Shown one piece after another: positions 51,901 to 61,151 of a stretch of DNA of 64,000 bases (position 1 is its first letter; every line of letters begins with the position of its first letter). The stretch spans positions 620,001-684,000 of the forward strand of contig JAPNXP010000009.1 of NCBI GenBank assembly GCA_028753945.1. Reading direction: 5' to 3'. A program made the position numbers and the translations under genes. The DNA is from Hexactinellida sp. DTS-2022 (Eukaryota > Porifera > Hexactinellida). The notes beneath the pieces were generated by a model. It saw only the letters and a list, made by a program, of their open reading frames with translations. It was not told the DNA's origin and did not search any database.

Positions 51901-52625
51901 CGTAATTAGCATACATGTAATTTCATGCACAGACAAAGCTCACTTTTAAACATCAAAAATTCCCATTTTCAAACCCGGGTTTTATATTAAAAGGTGTTGG
52001 CTGATATATAAGTAAGCCCTTTATATTAACATTGTATTTTAGCAAGTTAAACATAGAATTGGAGTTGACATAGAAAACTTTGAGACTTTCATTGGGGACG
52101 GTGTGTTGGCATGTCAGTTAGTCAACCTAGTTCGGCAAGATCTCGTTTCTATCTACTACCCAGACAAGGGCAAGGTTAGCAAATATCAACAAATAATTAA
52201 TAATTCGATAATTTAAATATTCTTTTCTTACAGATATTATCTACAAGACAGGTCACATTGAATATCGAGAAATTTTTGGAAGGTTGCCAGAAATTGGATG
52301 TTCCTTCTGTAAGTCACACAAACTACAGTAGAACCTCGTTAGTACAAACACCAGGGGACCGTCAAAATGCGTTCGCCATATCAGGAATTCGTATTAACCA
52401 ATATCATATGTATTGAAAAGGCTTTGAAGGGTACTAAAATAGAGTTGGTATTAACCGTGTTTATACTAACGAGGTTCTACTGTACGTATATTATTTCTAA
52501 CAAATAATAATAACAATTATTGTTAATAGAATTACATGTGCTCAGCAGCAGACATAACACAAGGTCAAGACTTATCAAAGGTTTTGAAGAACTTCGTTTA
52601 CCTCCTCAACAGCTCCAGTGTCTAG
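45936..52625 (+). CDS. LRCH: Leucine-rich repeat and calponin-homology protein LRCH
   Basis: About 18 exons. The first is 45936 to about 46072 (donor unresolved). Then 46408-46552, 46794-46923, 46986-47091, 47157-47293, 47526-47597, 47665-47756, 47820-47889, 49369-49512, 49741-49825, 50040-50244, 50301-50337, 50637-50768, 51048-51120, 51483-51883, 52043-52174, 52234-52308, 52530-52625. The N-terminus matches LRCH ([22 protein letters not shown]). About seven LRRs follow ([33 protein letters not shown]), then a cap ([18 protein letters not shown]), a long serine-rich disordered middle, and a C-terminal CH domain ([30 protein letters not shown]). LRCH proteins link actin or DOCK GEFs to the cell cortex. 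Phases agree at every junction from exon 2 on. Intron 8 holds ZDHHC6, and most larger introns hold a MITE. Confidence 0.9.
46578..46760. mobile_element. TA-flanked MITE in LRCH intron 2
   Basis: TA|CAGTATACTCCGCTTAATAG at the left end and CTATTAAGCTGAGTCAACTC|TA at the right. The interior repeats 'cgcttaat/ggttaat..ggtcaaa'. Pogo/Tigger-like by its TA site and CAGT start. Confidence 0.75.
47298..47433. mobile_element. TA-flanked MITE in LRCH intron 5 (left end eroded)
   Basis: Right end CTTCGTTATAACGAGAGTTGACTG|TA. Internal opposed copies of 'ataacgaa' and 'ttataacga' are present; the left boundary is approximate. Related in terminal sequence to 50834-50979. Confidence 0.6.
48109..49209 (+). 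CDS. ZDHHC6: Palmitoyltransferase ZDHHC6, nested in LRCH intron 8
   Basis: Intronless, 366 aa, within LRCH intron 8 (47890-49368) on the same strand as the host. Four hydrophobic segments flank a DHHC cysteine-rich domain: [41 protein letters not shown] with the catalytic DHHC. The C-terminal part keeps the ZDHHC6-specific variant SH3 domain ([20 protein letters not shown] ... [15 protein letters not shown]). In vertebrates ZDHHC6 is an ER enzyme that palmitoylates calnexin, IP3R and others with SELENOK. Being inside a same-strand intron, it must be transcribed from its own promoter or be released from the host pre-mRNA. Confidence 0.95.
   Translation: MDWSSLRRLNHWGALTTLLILFIVNCATFHSGIILVNHFPSNFQYYNLIVFCVWNILILTAYKHSVNGPGYLERGWKPAKESDAEHLLFCKKCQSYKAPRSHHCSVCNRCVLKMDHHCPWINNCVGYKNMDSFVRFLFFIIFGCSHSIFTMIKFKHHLNNAEFIIYPPILPINTYILIFLNATIALTVLTIISCGVLVVFQLNGILRNQTNVESWIIERSNDARKYDPTIPVFVYPYDFGYNANFNQVFSGSENLDGIKWPVIPGCNQYSLTRQEKKLKELKKKWAVPYRVHRTYNRGIFGILKLNLMACLCYPWCSGKKLSVVKGDQLLAVSFINSWCYCIRVRGEEETKGYVPLCCLTEIKKTL
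49536..49677. mobile_element. hAT-type MITE in LRCH intron 9, CAGTGGTTCCCAACC family
   Basis: Left end CAGTGGTTCCCAACCGGGTC is canonical; the right end is degraded (AGTTGGGAATCTCTG). The interior contains GGGAGGGGTCCACAGAATG, the complement of the GTGGACCCCCTCCC block in the copies at 24 and 28 kb. No clear target duplication. Confidence 0.7.
49869..50005. mobile_element. AACCTCGTTA-family MITE in LRCH intron 10
   Basis: TA|CAGTAGAACCTCGTTAATAA and AATAACGAGGTTATACTG|TA; 137 bp; non-coding. Confidence 0.85.
50363..50513. mobile_element. TA-flanked MITE in LRCH intron 12
   Basis: TA|CAGTAGACTCTCGTTAAACG and AATATAGACGGTCCACTG|TA. A pogo/Tigger-like terminus; a decayed relative lies at about 4440-4590. 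Confidence 0.8.
50834..50979. mobile_element. TA-flanked MITE in LRCH intron 13
   Basis: TA|CTGTCAACTCCCTTATAACA and AATAACGGGAATTTACTG|TA; the interior contains TTCGTTATAA and GCCGTAATATTTCGTTATAT. Confidence 0.7.
52326..52482. mobile_element. AACCTCGTTA-family MITE in LRCH intron 17
   Basis: TA|CAGTAGAACCTCGTTAGTAC and ACTAACGAGGTTCTACTG|TA; 157 bp; perfect TA flanks. Confidence 0.88.
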
Positions 52626-52954
52626 CAGATATTCCTTTAATTAATTATAATATTTGGAACACAAAAGTTTGGGATCATTTTAATCCAAGATTTTATCTGA
52701 ATGGTTTTACGTATGGAGGTAATTTAGATGTGTTTTAATATTTGAGTGTTGTATATAATTGTATATATATCCACGATAGTTATCCTTTGTATTGGTGGTG
52801 AGATTTAAAAACACTAGCTTTAAATCAATAAATATCTTTGGGCCTTCGAAATAATAATAAAAATATGAAAAAATCACATAATATATGTACGTACAGTATT
52901 AGTTATTTGTTGTTAGAGATAAATTCAGTAAATATGTTTACTTCCAATTAAAGA

Positions 52955-54370
52955 TTAATAAATTTGTAGCATATTATCTTTGGAGTAGCAAACTACAATT
53001 ATTTTCTGACTCGATTCCTCAACTGCTATTCCTCTAATTGCAAAGCACCCATCGCCGGCGGCCGGGTTAGGTTTTATCGAGAATGAGCCCAGATTGTCGA
53101 AGCTTCTTAAAGTAGGATCCCATCTAATTTCATGCATATTTGCTTCTCGTATAACGGTAATAATGTGCTCGCCTTGAACCCCATTCAATATAATGAATGA
53201 ATCAGCAGTTATGCACATGGCAGTTGAGTGATAACTGAATTCAAAGGACTTTATTTGTAAACCGGATTGTTTTGACAAAATACGAAGTATTGTACCACAC
53301 AAGAGGTATACTCCGTCTTTTGCAACCTGTATATCAGCAATCTTAGACTGATTGTTTGTTAACATTCTTTTGTAGCAGAGGTTATTATCTAGTACCTGTA
53401 CCTTGCTTTCCTCGTCACACACATACACATCTCCATTCGCCTGATCAGCTGATATTACCGAAGGTCTCTTAAATAAGGTCCCATGGATCCAATTAGATAT
53501 TGAATGGGTGAATTTCGTGTCAGAATTGGGATCTCGATTAAACCTTAAAATACAAGGTCGGAGATCGGAAGAGATTAGTGACGTCACATAGAGCGAGTCT
53601 CCGTAGAAGCAAACTCCGTATGGATGTACTGGCTCAAATTTATTTATGGTGCTATTATAGCCATTTACACTACCCAAGTGTTCCCCTTCCTGGCTGTATA
53701 TCTTGACACAGTAGCTCGTTTGATCAGCTATAAATATATTACCGGTCTTAGAATCAACAGCTACTTTCTGCGGATACCTTAGATCGCAGGCCCCATCTCC
53801 CTGTCTCACTGCGCTCATTATAGGATATTTTATTTTACTAAAGTCCCTCATTGGGAGAGGTTTAGTCCAATCTATCTGTTTTGTATTGGATTTTAGTTCA
53901 GCCTCTACTGTCAGTATTGGAGCAGTTTCTAAAAACATTTTTTCATCCAATTCATCACAAGATTCTGCTAAGGGAACCTCGTGCTTAGGGAGTGTGGTAA
54001 CGTTAATTTGGCCCAGAGTTTGTATCTTCTCATTGAATGTAGGATCTAATACTAACTCAATGCCTCTCTCTGGATACTCGTCTTTAATTTGCAATATCTC
54101 TTTGTTAACATTTGCTAACAGACTATGTTCCATAGACTTGAATGCTGCAGTTTGTTGTTTGATGCTTGTTTGTATTTGTTCTATTGCCTGGAGTTTCTGC
54201 TTATACTCGACCCGACTAGCTGTGTACTCCCTTTCTGCGGCGTCAAGTTTCGCAGAGAGCTCGTCCTTCCGCCGCTGGAGAGAGAGCTGGTACTCGCCGA
54301 ACCTCTTCTCCAGGTCCCGTCGGATTAAACCTGTTCTCGTAAGGAACGGATCCTCAGACTCTGTTGCCAT
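52955..54370 (-). CDS. Coiled-coil/NHL propeller protein, array copy 1
   Basis: 471 aa from the ATG at 54370 (MATESEDPFLTRTGLIRRD). Residues about 15-110 form a coiled coil (RFGEYQLSLQRRKDELSAKLDAAEREYTASRV...). From about 190 an NHL-type six-bladed propeller follows, with blades such as YPQKVAVDSKTGNIFIADQTSYCVKIYSQEG and HPYGVCFYGDSLYVTSL. No RING or B-box is present in this exon, so it resembles a TRIM-NHL protein without its ligase head. An acceptor-like GATTGTAG lies 10 bp before the ATG and the frame is open there, so an upstream coding exon is possible. It ends about 330 bp downstream of the convergent LRCH stop. Confidence 0.85.
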   Translation of the reverse strand: MATESEDPFLTRTGLIRRDLEKRFGEYQLSLQRRKDELSAKLDAAEREYTASRVEYKQKLQAIEQIQTSIKQQTAAFKSMEHSLLANVNKEILQIKDEYPERGIELVLDPTFNEKIQTLGQINVTTLPKHEVPLAESCDELDEKMFLETAPILTVEAELKSNTKQIDWTKPLPMRDFSKIKYPIMSAVRQGDGACDLRYPQKVAVDSKTGNIFIADQTSYCVKIYSQEGEHLGSVNGYNSTINKFEPVHPYGVCFYGDSLYVTSLISSDLRPCILRFNRDPNSDTKFTHSISNWIHGTLFKRPSVISADQANGDVYVCDEESKVQVLDNNLCYKRMLTNNQSKIADIQVAKDGVYLLCGTILRILSKQSGLQIKSFEFSYHSTAMCITADSFIILNGVQGEHIITVIREANMHEIRWDPTLRSFDNLGSFSIKPNPAAGDGCFAIRGIAVEESSQKIIVVCYSKDNMLQIY

Positions 54371-54548
54371 TCCTACCAACCTACAATCTAATTAGTTAAG
54401 CTAACTGCTACCAGTGGAGTCAGTTAGTTCAATCATACCACAGTAATCACGTTTATAGATTATCCCCTAAAGAGAACCTATTTTATTTAAATACAAATGA
54501 TTACATCAGTCCGTACTACGAGTATCAGCAAGTTAGGGAGAAGTTATA

Positions 54549-54722
54549 CAGTAGATGTCGGATATAAGCACACCGGTTATAAGAACATATCGGATATAAG
54601 CACACTATGTTGGAAAACGTTTGCAATCTACCCTGTATAATTTATGTCGGTTATAAGCACATGCCGGTTATAAGCACCATAAGTGCAGTTCCCGACGATG
54701 TGCTTATAACCGGCATCCACTG
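54549..54722. mobile_element. TATAAGCACA-family MITE, array spacer 1
   Basis: TA|CAGTAGATGTCGGATATAAG and CTTATAACCGGCATCCACTG|TA, 174 bp. It carries an extra ~32 bp (CACCGGTTATAAGAACATAT) that the copies in spacers 2 and 3 lack. The corresponding site in spacers 4 and 5 is empty. Confidence 0.92.
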
Positions 54723-54787
54723 TATATCCATAATAGCAGAGCTCTTCAGTTTGGAGTTCCTGATTCTCGTCAGCGCTTTAGAGAGTC

Positions 54788-54820
54788 TGTCTAAAGCTGA
54801 ACAGAAACCATTGCGACTCT
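54788..54820 (+). pseudogene. Fragment of LRCH exon 11 in the array spacer
   Basis: TGTCTAAAGC.GA.CAGAAACC matches LRCH 50031-50053 (which spans the intron 10 acceptor and exon 11 start), then after a gap of about 14 bp TGCGACTCT matches 50068-50076. The same fragment recurs near 56824, 58860, 60926 and 62812; the last two copies match with only one mismatch over 23 bp. Confidence 0.7.
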
Positions 54821-55013
54821 GTTTTAATGTTTTAATACTGAGTGTTGTATATAATTGTATATACTACCTACAATAGTTATCCTTTCCTTTTCCTATCCTT
54901 TATAACTTTGGGCCTTCGAAAAAATACAAAATACGAATAATCACATAATATACAGTATTAGTTTTTGGTTGTTAGAAAAAAATTCAGTAGATATGTTTAC
55001 TTCCAATGAAAGA

Positions 55014-56441
55014 TTAATAAATTTGTATCATATTATCTTTGGAGTAGCAAACTACAATTATTTTCTGAGTCGATTCCTCGACTGCTATTCCTCTAATTGC
55101 AAAGCACCCATCGTCGGCCGGGTTAGGCTCTATCGAGAATGAGCCCAGATTGTCGAAGCTTCTTAAAGTAGGATTCCTTGAAAATGATTTACATTCGTTT
55201 ACATTTGCTTCTTGTATTACGGTAATAATGTGCTCTCCTTGAACCCCATTCAATATAATGAATGAATCAGCAGTTATGTACATGGAAGTTGGTGGGTTTA
55301 GTTGATAATCGAATTCAAAGCATTTTATTTGCAAACCAGATTGTTTTGACAAAATACGAAGTATTGTACCACACAAGAGGTATACTCCGTCTTTTGCAAC
55401 CTGTATGTCAGCAATTTTAGACTGATTGTTTGTTAACATTCTTTTATAACTGAGGTTCTTATCTAGTACCTGTACCTTGCTTTCGTCACACACATACACA
55501 TCTCCATTCGCCTGATCAGCTGATATTACCGAGGGTCTCTTAAATAAGGTCCCATGCATCCAATGAGGTATTGAAAACAAGAATTTCGTGTCAAATTTAG
55601 AATCTCGATTATACTTTAAAATACAATGTTTGAGATCGGAAGAGATGAGTGACGTCACATAGAGTGAGTCTCCGTAGAAGCAAACTCCGTATGGATGTAC
55701 TGGCTCAAATTTATTTATGGTTCTATTAAAGTGATTTACATTCTCTAAGTACTTCCCTTCCTGGCTGTATATCTTGACACAGTGGCTCGTTTGATCAGCT
55801 ATGAATATGTTACCGGTTTTAGAATCAACAGCTACTTTCTGCGGATACTTTAGATCGCAGGCCCCATCTCCCTGTTTCACTGCGCTCATTATAGGATATT
55901 TTATTTTACTAAAGTCCCTCATTGGGAGAGGTTTAGTCCAATCAGTCTGTTTTGTATTGGATTTTAGTTCAGCCTCTACTGTCAGTATTGGAGCAGTTTC
56001 TAAAAACATTTTTTCATCCAATTCATCACAAGATTCTGCTAAGGGAACCTCGTGCTTAGGGAGTATGGTTACGTTAATTTGCCCCAGAGTTTGTATCTTC
56101 TCATTGAATGTAGGATCTAATACTAACTCAATGCCTCTCTCTGGATACTCGTCTTTAATTTGCAATATCTCTTTGTTAACATTTGCTAACAGACTATGTT
56201 CCATAGACTTGAATGCTGCAGTTTGTTGTTTGATGCTTGTTTGTATTTGTTCTATTGCCTGGAGCTTCTGTTTATACTCGACCCGACTAGCTGTGTACTC
56301 CCTTTCTGCGGCGTCAAGTTTCGCAGAGAGCTCGTCCTTCCGCCGCTGGAGAGAGAGCTGGTACTCTCCGAACCTCTTCTCCAGGTCCCGTCGGATTAAA
56401 CCTGTTCTCGTAAGGAACGGATCCTCACACTCTGTTGCCAT
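55014..56441 (-). CDS. Coiled-coil/NHL propeller protein, array copy 2
   Basis: 475 aa from the ATG at 56441 (MATECEDPFL). Its coiled-coil half is nearly identical to copy 1. The propeller differs in patches: KYLENVNHFNRTINKFEPV in place of HLGSVNGYNSTINKFEPV, LKHCILKYNRDSKFDTKFLFSIPHWM in place of LRPCILRFNRDPNSDTKFTHSISNWI, and a longer C-terminal blade (YQLNPPTSM). These differences sit in predicted inter-strand loops. Same putative acceptor before the ATG. Confidence 0.85.
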   Translation of the reverse strand: MATECEDPFLTRTGLIRRDLEKRFGEYQLSLQRRKDELSAKLDAAEREYTASRVEYKQKLQAIEQIQTSIKQQTAAFKSMEHSLLANVNKEILQIKDEYPERGIELVLDPTFNEKIQTLGQINVTILPKHEVPLAESCDELDEKMFLETAPILTVEAELKSNTKQTDWTKPLPMRDFSKIKYPIMSAVKQGDGACDLKYPQKVAVDSKTGNIFIADQTSHCVKIYSQEGKYLENVNHFNRTINKFEPVHPYGVCFYGDSLYVTSLISSDLKHCILKYNRDSKFDTKFLFSIPHWMHGTLFKRPSVISADQANGDVYVCDESKVQVLDKNLSYKRMLTNNQSKIADIQVAKDGVYLLCGTILRILSKQSGLQIKCFEFDYQLNPPTSMYITADSFIILNGVQGEHIITVIQEANVNECKSFSRNPTLRSFDNLGSFSIEPNPADDGCFAIRGIAVEESTQKIIVVCYSKDNMIQIY

Positions 56442-56618
56442 TCCTACCAACCTACAATCTAATTATTTAAGCTAACTGCTACCAGTGGAGTCAGTTAGTT
56501 CAATCATACCACAGTATCACGTTTATAGATTGTCCCCTAAAGAGAACCTATTTTATTTAAATACAAATGATTACATCAGTCCGTACTACGAGTATCAGCA
56601 AGTTAGGGAGAAGTTATA

Positions 56619-56760
56619 CAGTAGATGTCGGATATAAGCACACTATGTTGGAAAACGGTTGCAATCTACCCTGTATAATTTATGTCGGTTATAAGCACAT
56701 GCCGGTTATAAGCACCATAAGTGCAGTTCCCGACGATGTGCTTATAACCGGCATCCACTG
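56619..56760. mobile_element. TATAAGCACA-family MITE, array spacer 2
   Basis: 142 bp with the same insertion point, termini and TA flanks as the element in spacer 1, but shorter by the internal ~32 bp. It was therefore duplicated with the array unit, not inserted independently. Confidence 0.9.
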
Positions 56761-57050
56761 TATATCCATAATAGCAGAGCTCTTCAGTTTGGAGTTCCTG
56801 ATTCTCGTCAGCGCTTTAGAGAGTCTGTCTAAAGCTGACAGAAACCATTGCGACTCTGTTTTAATGTTTTAATATTGAGTGTTGTATATAATTGTATATA
56901 CTACCTACAATAGTTATCCTTTCCTTTTCCTATCCTTTATAACTTTGGGCTTTCGAAAAAATACAAAATACGAATAATCACATAATATACAGTATTAGTT
57001 TTTGGTTGTTAGAAAAAAATTCAGTAGATATGTTTACTTCCAATGAAAGA

Positions 57051-58478
57051 TTAATAAATTTGTAGCATATTATCTTTGGAGTAGCACACTACAATTATTT
57101 TCTGAGTCGATTCCTCAACTGCTATTCCTCTAATTGCAAAGCACCCATCGTCGGCCGGATTAGGCTCTATCGAGAATGAGCCCAGCTTGTCGAAGCTTCT
57201 TAAAGTAGGATTCCTTGCAAATGATTTACATTCGTTTACATTTGCTTCTTGTATAACGGTAATAATGTGCTCTCCTTGAACCCCATTCAATATAATGAAT
57301 GAATCAGCAGTTATGTACATGGCAGTTGGTGGGTTTAGTTGATAATCGAATTCAAAGCATTTTATTTGTAAACCAGATTGTTTTGACAAAATACGAAGTA
57401 TTGTACCACACAAGAGGTATACTCCGTCTTTTGCAACCTGTATATCAGCAATTTTAGACTGATTGTTTGTTAACATTCTTTTGTAACTGAGGTTCTTATC
57501 TAGTACCTGTACCTTGCTTTCGTCACACACATACACATCTCCATTCACCTGATCAGCTGATATTACCGAGGGTCTCTTAAATAAGGTCCCATGGATCCAA
57601 TGAGGTATTGAAAACAAGAATTTCGTGTCAAATTTGGAATCTCGATTAAACTTTGAAATACAATGTTGGAGTTCGGAAGAGATGAGTGACGTCACATAGA
57701 GCGAGTCTCTGTAGAAACAAACTCCATATGGATGTACTGGCTCATATTTATTTATGGTTCTATTAGTGTATTGTACATTATCTAAGTACTTCCCTTCCTG
57801 GCTGTATATCTTGACACAGTGGCTCGTTTGATCAGCTATAAATATGTTACCGGTTTTAGAATCAACAGCTACTTTCTGCGGATACCTTAGATCGCAGGAC
57901 CCATCTCCCTGTTTCACTGCGCTCATTATAGGATATTTTATTTTACTATAGTCTCTCATTGGGATAGGTTTAGTCCAATCTTTCTGTTTTGTATTGGATT
58001 TTAGTTCAGCCTCTACTGTCAGTATTGGAGCAGTTTCTAAAAACATTTTTTCATCCAATTCATCACAAGATTCTGCTAAGGGAACCTCGTGCTTAGGGAG
58101 TATGGTAACGTTAATTTGCCCCAGAGTTTGTATCTTCTCATTGAATGTAGGATCCAATACTAACTCAATGCCTCTCTCTGGATACTCGTCTTTAATTTGC
58201 AATATCTCTTTGTTAACATTTGCTAACAGACTATGTTCCATAGACTTGAATGCTGCAGTTTGTTGTTTGATGTTTGTTTGTATTTGTTCTATCGCCTGGA
58301 GTTTCTGCTTATACTCGACCCGACTAGTTGTGTACTCCCTTTCTGCGGCGTCAAGTTTCGCAGAGAGCTCGTCCTTCCGCCGCTGGAGAGAGAGCTGGTA
58401 CTCTCCGAACCTCTTCTCCAGGTCCCGTCGGATTAAACCTGTTCTCGTAAGGAACGGATCCTCAGACTCTGTTGCCAT
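57051..58478 (-). CDS. Coiled-coil/NHL propeller protein, array copy 3
   Basis: 475 aa from the ATG at 58478 (MATESEDPFL). The coiled coil carries YTTSRV and IQTNIK variants. In the propeller, KYLDNVQYTNRTINKYEPV and LQHCISKFNRDSKFDTKFLFSI replace the copy 2 loops; the C-terminal half matches copy 2 closely. The spacer upstream contains the same MITE (58656-58797) and LRCH fragment as copy 2. Confidence 0.85.
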   Translation of the reverse strand: MATESEDPFLTRTGLIRRDLEKRFGEYQLSLQRRKDELSAKLDAAEREYTTSRVEYKQKLQAIEQIQTNIKQQTAAFKSMEHSLLANVNKEILQIKDEYPERGIELVLDPTFNEKIQTLGQINVTILPKHEVPLAESCDELDEKMFLETAPILTVEAELKSNTKQKDWTKPIPMRDYSKIKYPIMSAVKQGDGSCDLRYPQKVAVDSKTGNIFIADQTSHCVKIYSQEGKYLDNVQYTNRTINKYEPVHPYGVCFYRDSLYVTSLISSELQHCISKFNRDSKFDTKFLFSIPHWIHGTLFKRPSVISADQVNGDVYVCDESKVQVLDKNLSYKRMLTNNQSKIADIQVAKDGVYLLCGTILRILSKQSGLQIKCFEFDYQLNPPTAMYITADSFIILNGVQGEHIITVIQEANVNECKSFARNPTLRSFDKLGSFSIEPNPADDGCFAIRGIAVEESTQKIIVVCYSKDNMLQIY

Positions 58479-58655
58479 TCCTACCAACCTACAATCTAAT
58501 TATTTAAGCTAACTGCTACCAGTGGAGTCAGTTAGTTCAATCATACCACAGTATCACGTTTATAGATTGTCCCCTAAAGAGAACCTATTTTATTTAAATA
58601 CAAATGATTACATCAGTCCGTACTACGAGTATCAGCAAGTTAGGGAGAAGTTATA

Positions 58656-58797
58656 CAGTAGATGTCGGATATAAGCACACTATGTTGGAAAACGTTTGCA
58701 ATCTACCCTGTATAATTTATGTCGGTTATAAGCACATGCCGGTTATAAGCACCATAAGTGCAGTTCCCGACGATGTGCTTATAACCGGCATCCACTG
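58656..58797. mobile_element. TATAAGCACA-family MITE, array spacer 3
   Basis: 142 bp, near-identical to the copy at 56619-56760, TA-flanked, at the same position in the unit. Confidence 0.9.
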
Positions 58798-59087
58798 TAT
58801 ATCCATAATAGCAGAGCTCTTCAGTTTGGAGTTCCTGATTTCGTCAGCGCTTTAGAGAGTCTGTCTAAAGCTGAACAGAAACCATTGCGACTCTGTTTTA
58901 ATGTTTTAATACTGAGTGTTGTATATAATTGTATATACTACCTACAATAGTTATCCTTTCCTTTTCCTATCCTTTATAACTTTGGGCTTTCGAAAAAATA
59001 CAAAATACGAATAATCACATAATATACAGTATTAGTTTTTGGTTGTTAGAAAAAAATTCAGTAGATATGTTTACTTCCAATGAAAGA

Positions 59088-60512
59088 TTAATAAATTTGT
59101 AGCATATTATCTTTGGAGTAGCACACTACAATTATTTTCTGAGTCGATTCCTCAACTGCTATTCCTCTAATTGCAAAGCACCCATCGTCGGCCGGATTAG
59201 GCTCTATCGAGAATGAGCCCAGCTTGTCGAAGCTTCTTAAAGTAGGATTCCTTGAAAATGATTTACATTCATTCATATTTGCTTCTCGTATAACGGTAAT
59301 AATGTGCTCTCCTTGAACCCCATTCAATATAATGAATGAATCAGCAGTTATGTACATGGCAGTTGGTGGGTTTAGTTGATAATCGAATTCAAAGCATTTT
59401 ATTTGTAAACCAGATTGTTTTGACAAAATACGAAGTATTGTATCACACAAGAGGTATACTCCGTCTTTTGCAACATGTATATCAGCAATCTTAGACTGAT
59501 TGTTTGTTAGCGTTCTTTTGTAACTGAGGTTCTTATCTAGTACCTGTACCTTGCTTTCCTCACACACATACACATCTCCGTTTTCTTGATCAGCTGATAT
59601 TACCGAGGGTCTCTTAAATAAGGTCCCATGCATCCAATGAGATATTGAATGGGTGAATTTCGTGTCAGATTTGGAATCTCGATTAAATTTGAAAACAGAA
59701 TGTTGGAGTTCGGATGAAATGAGTGACGTCACATAGAGTGAATCTCTGTAGAAGCATACTCCATATGGATATGATAGCACAAATTTAACTATCGATATGG
59801 AAAGAAAACGATGTACATTATCTAAGTACTTCCCTTCCTGGCTGTATATCTTGACACAGTGGCTCGTTTGATCAGCTATGAATATGTTTCCGGTTTTAGA
59901 ATCAACAGCTACTTTCTGCGGATACTTTAGACTTTCCGAGAGACCATACTCATGAATAGGGCTCTGTCTCACTGCGCTCATTATAGGATCTGTTATTTTA
60001 CTATAGTCTCTCATTGGGAGAGGTTTAGTCCAATCAGTCTGTTTTGTATTGGATTTTAGTTCAGCTTCTGTCAGTATTGGAGCAGTTTCTAAAAACATTT
60101 TTTCATCCAATTCATCACAAGATTCTGCTAAGGGAGCCTCGTGCTTAGGGAGTATGGTTACGTTAATTTGCCCCAGAGTTTGTATCTTTTCATTGAATGT
60201 AGGATCCAATACTAACTCAATGCCTCTCTCTGGATACTCGTCTTTAATTTGCAATATCTGTTTGTTAACTTTTGATAACTTACTATGTTTCATAGACTTG
60301 AATGCTACAGTTTGTTTTTGTTCTATTGCCTGGAGCTTCTGTTTATACTCGACCCGACTAGTTGTGTACTCCCTTTCTGCGGCGTCAAGTTTCGCAGAGA
60401 GCTCGTCCTTCCGCCGCTGGAGAGAGAGCTGGTACTCGCCGAACCTCTTCTCCAGGTCCCGTCGGATTAAACCTGTTCTCGTAAGGAACGGATCCTCACA
60501 CTCTGTTGCCAT
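59088..60512 (-). CDS. Coiled-coil/NHL propeller protein, array copy 4
   Basis: 474 aa from the ATG at 60512 (MATECEDPFL). The most divergent full copy: the coiled coil lacks the IQTSIKQ segment (QAIEQKQTVAFKSMKHSKLSK), and the first propeller blades read RQSPIHEYGLSESLKYPQ and KYLDNVHRFLSISIVKFVLSYPYG. The C-terminal 308 residues are identical to copy 6 (63043-63969). The upstream spacer has no TATAAGCACA MITE but a foldback element (60629-60794). Confidence 0.85.
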   Translation of the reverse strand: MATECEDPFLTRTGLIRRDLEKRFGEYQLSLQRRKDELSAKLDAAEREYTTSRVEYKQKLQAIEQKQTVAFKSMKHSKLSKVNKQILQIKDEYPERGIELVLDPTFNEKIQTLGQINVTILPKHEAPLAESCDELDEKMFLETAPILTEAELKSNTKQTDWTKPLPMRDYSKITDPIMSAVRQSPIHEYGLSESLKYPQKVAVDSKTGNIFIADQTSHCVKIYSQEGKYLDNVHRFLSISIVKFVLSYPYGVCFYRDSLYVTSLISSELQHSVFKFNRDSKSDTKFTHSISHWMHGTLFKRPSVISADQENGDVYVCEESKVQVLDKNLSYKRTLTNNQSKIADIHVAKDGVYLLCDTILRILSKQSGLQIKCFEFDYQLNPPTAMYITADSFIILNGVQGEHIITVIREANMNECKSFSRNPTLRSFDKLGSFSIEPNPADDGCFAIRGIAVEESTQKIIVVCYSKDNMLQIY

Positions 60513-60628
60513 TCCTACCAACCTACAATCTAATTAGTTAAGCTAACTGCTACCAGTGGAGTCAGTTAGTTCAATCATACCACAGTATCACGTTTATAAA
60601 TTGTCCCTAAAACAACCTAATTTATTAA

Positions 60629-60794
60629 GGGAATACTTATCCACCAATCATCGGTAGCACCGATCATCGGCGTTTGTATTAAAAAACCTCGCTACTTTCT
60701 ACCGATTGTTTTTTTATGTTTATAAAAAACATCATCGGTAGAAAGTAGCGAGGTTTTTAATACAAACGCCGATGATCGGTGGATAAGTATTCTC
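60629..60794. mobile_element. Foldback/long-TIR MITE with 9-bp target duplication
   Basis: An almost perfect palindrome: left arm GGGAATACTTATCCACC... with CGCCGATGATCGG-type core, right arm ...GGTGGATAAGTATTCTC; arms about 75 bp around a short AT-rich loop. Flanked by 9-bp repeats ATTTATTAA (60620-60628 and 60795-60803). Spacer 5 has the empty site, ATTTATTAA once, at 62681-62689. A 9-bp duplication suggests a Mutator-like origin; 8 bp (hAT) cannot be excluded. Confidence 0.92.
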
Positions 60795-61151
60795 ATTTAT
60801 TAAATACAAATGATTACATCAGTCCGTACTACGAGTATCAGCAGGTTAGGGCTTAAGTTATATATCCATAATAGCAGAACTCTTCAGTTTGGAGTTCCTG
60901 ATTCTCGTCAGAGCTTTAGAGAGCCTGTCTAAAGCCGAACAGAAACCATTGCGACTCTGTTTAATGTTTCAATACTGCACTGTTGTATATAATTGTATAT
61001 ACTACCTACAATAGTTATCCTTTCCTTTTCCTATCCATTATAACTTTGGGCCTTCGAAAAAATAAAAAATATGAATAATCACACAATATACAGTATTAGT
61101 TATTGGTTGTTAGAAATAAATTCAGTAGATATGTTTACTTCCAATGAAAGA

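Larger units (their letters stand above)
54371..55013. other. Array spacer 1 (between copies 1 and 2)
   Basis: Contains, in order, the copy 1 promoter side, a MITE at 54549-54722, an LRCH exon 11 fragment at 54788-54820, a stretch matching the DNA just 3' of LRCH (GAGTGTTGTATATAATTGTA), and the copy 2 3' flank. No separate gene. Confidence 0.75.

Noticed and set aside
54607-54876. 89-aa plus-strand ORF in the array spacer
   Set aside because: It runs from the MITE through the LRCH exon 11 fragment; no start context or conserved length among spacers. It is a relic, not a gene.
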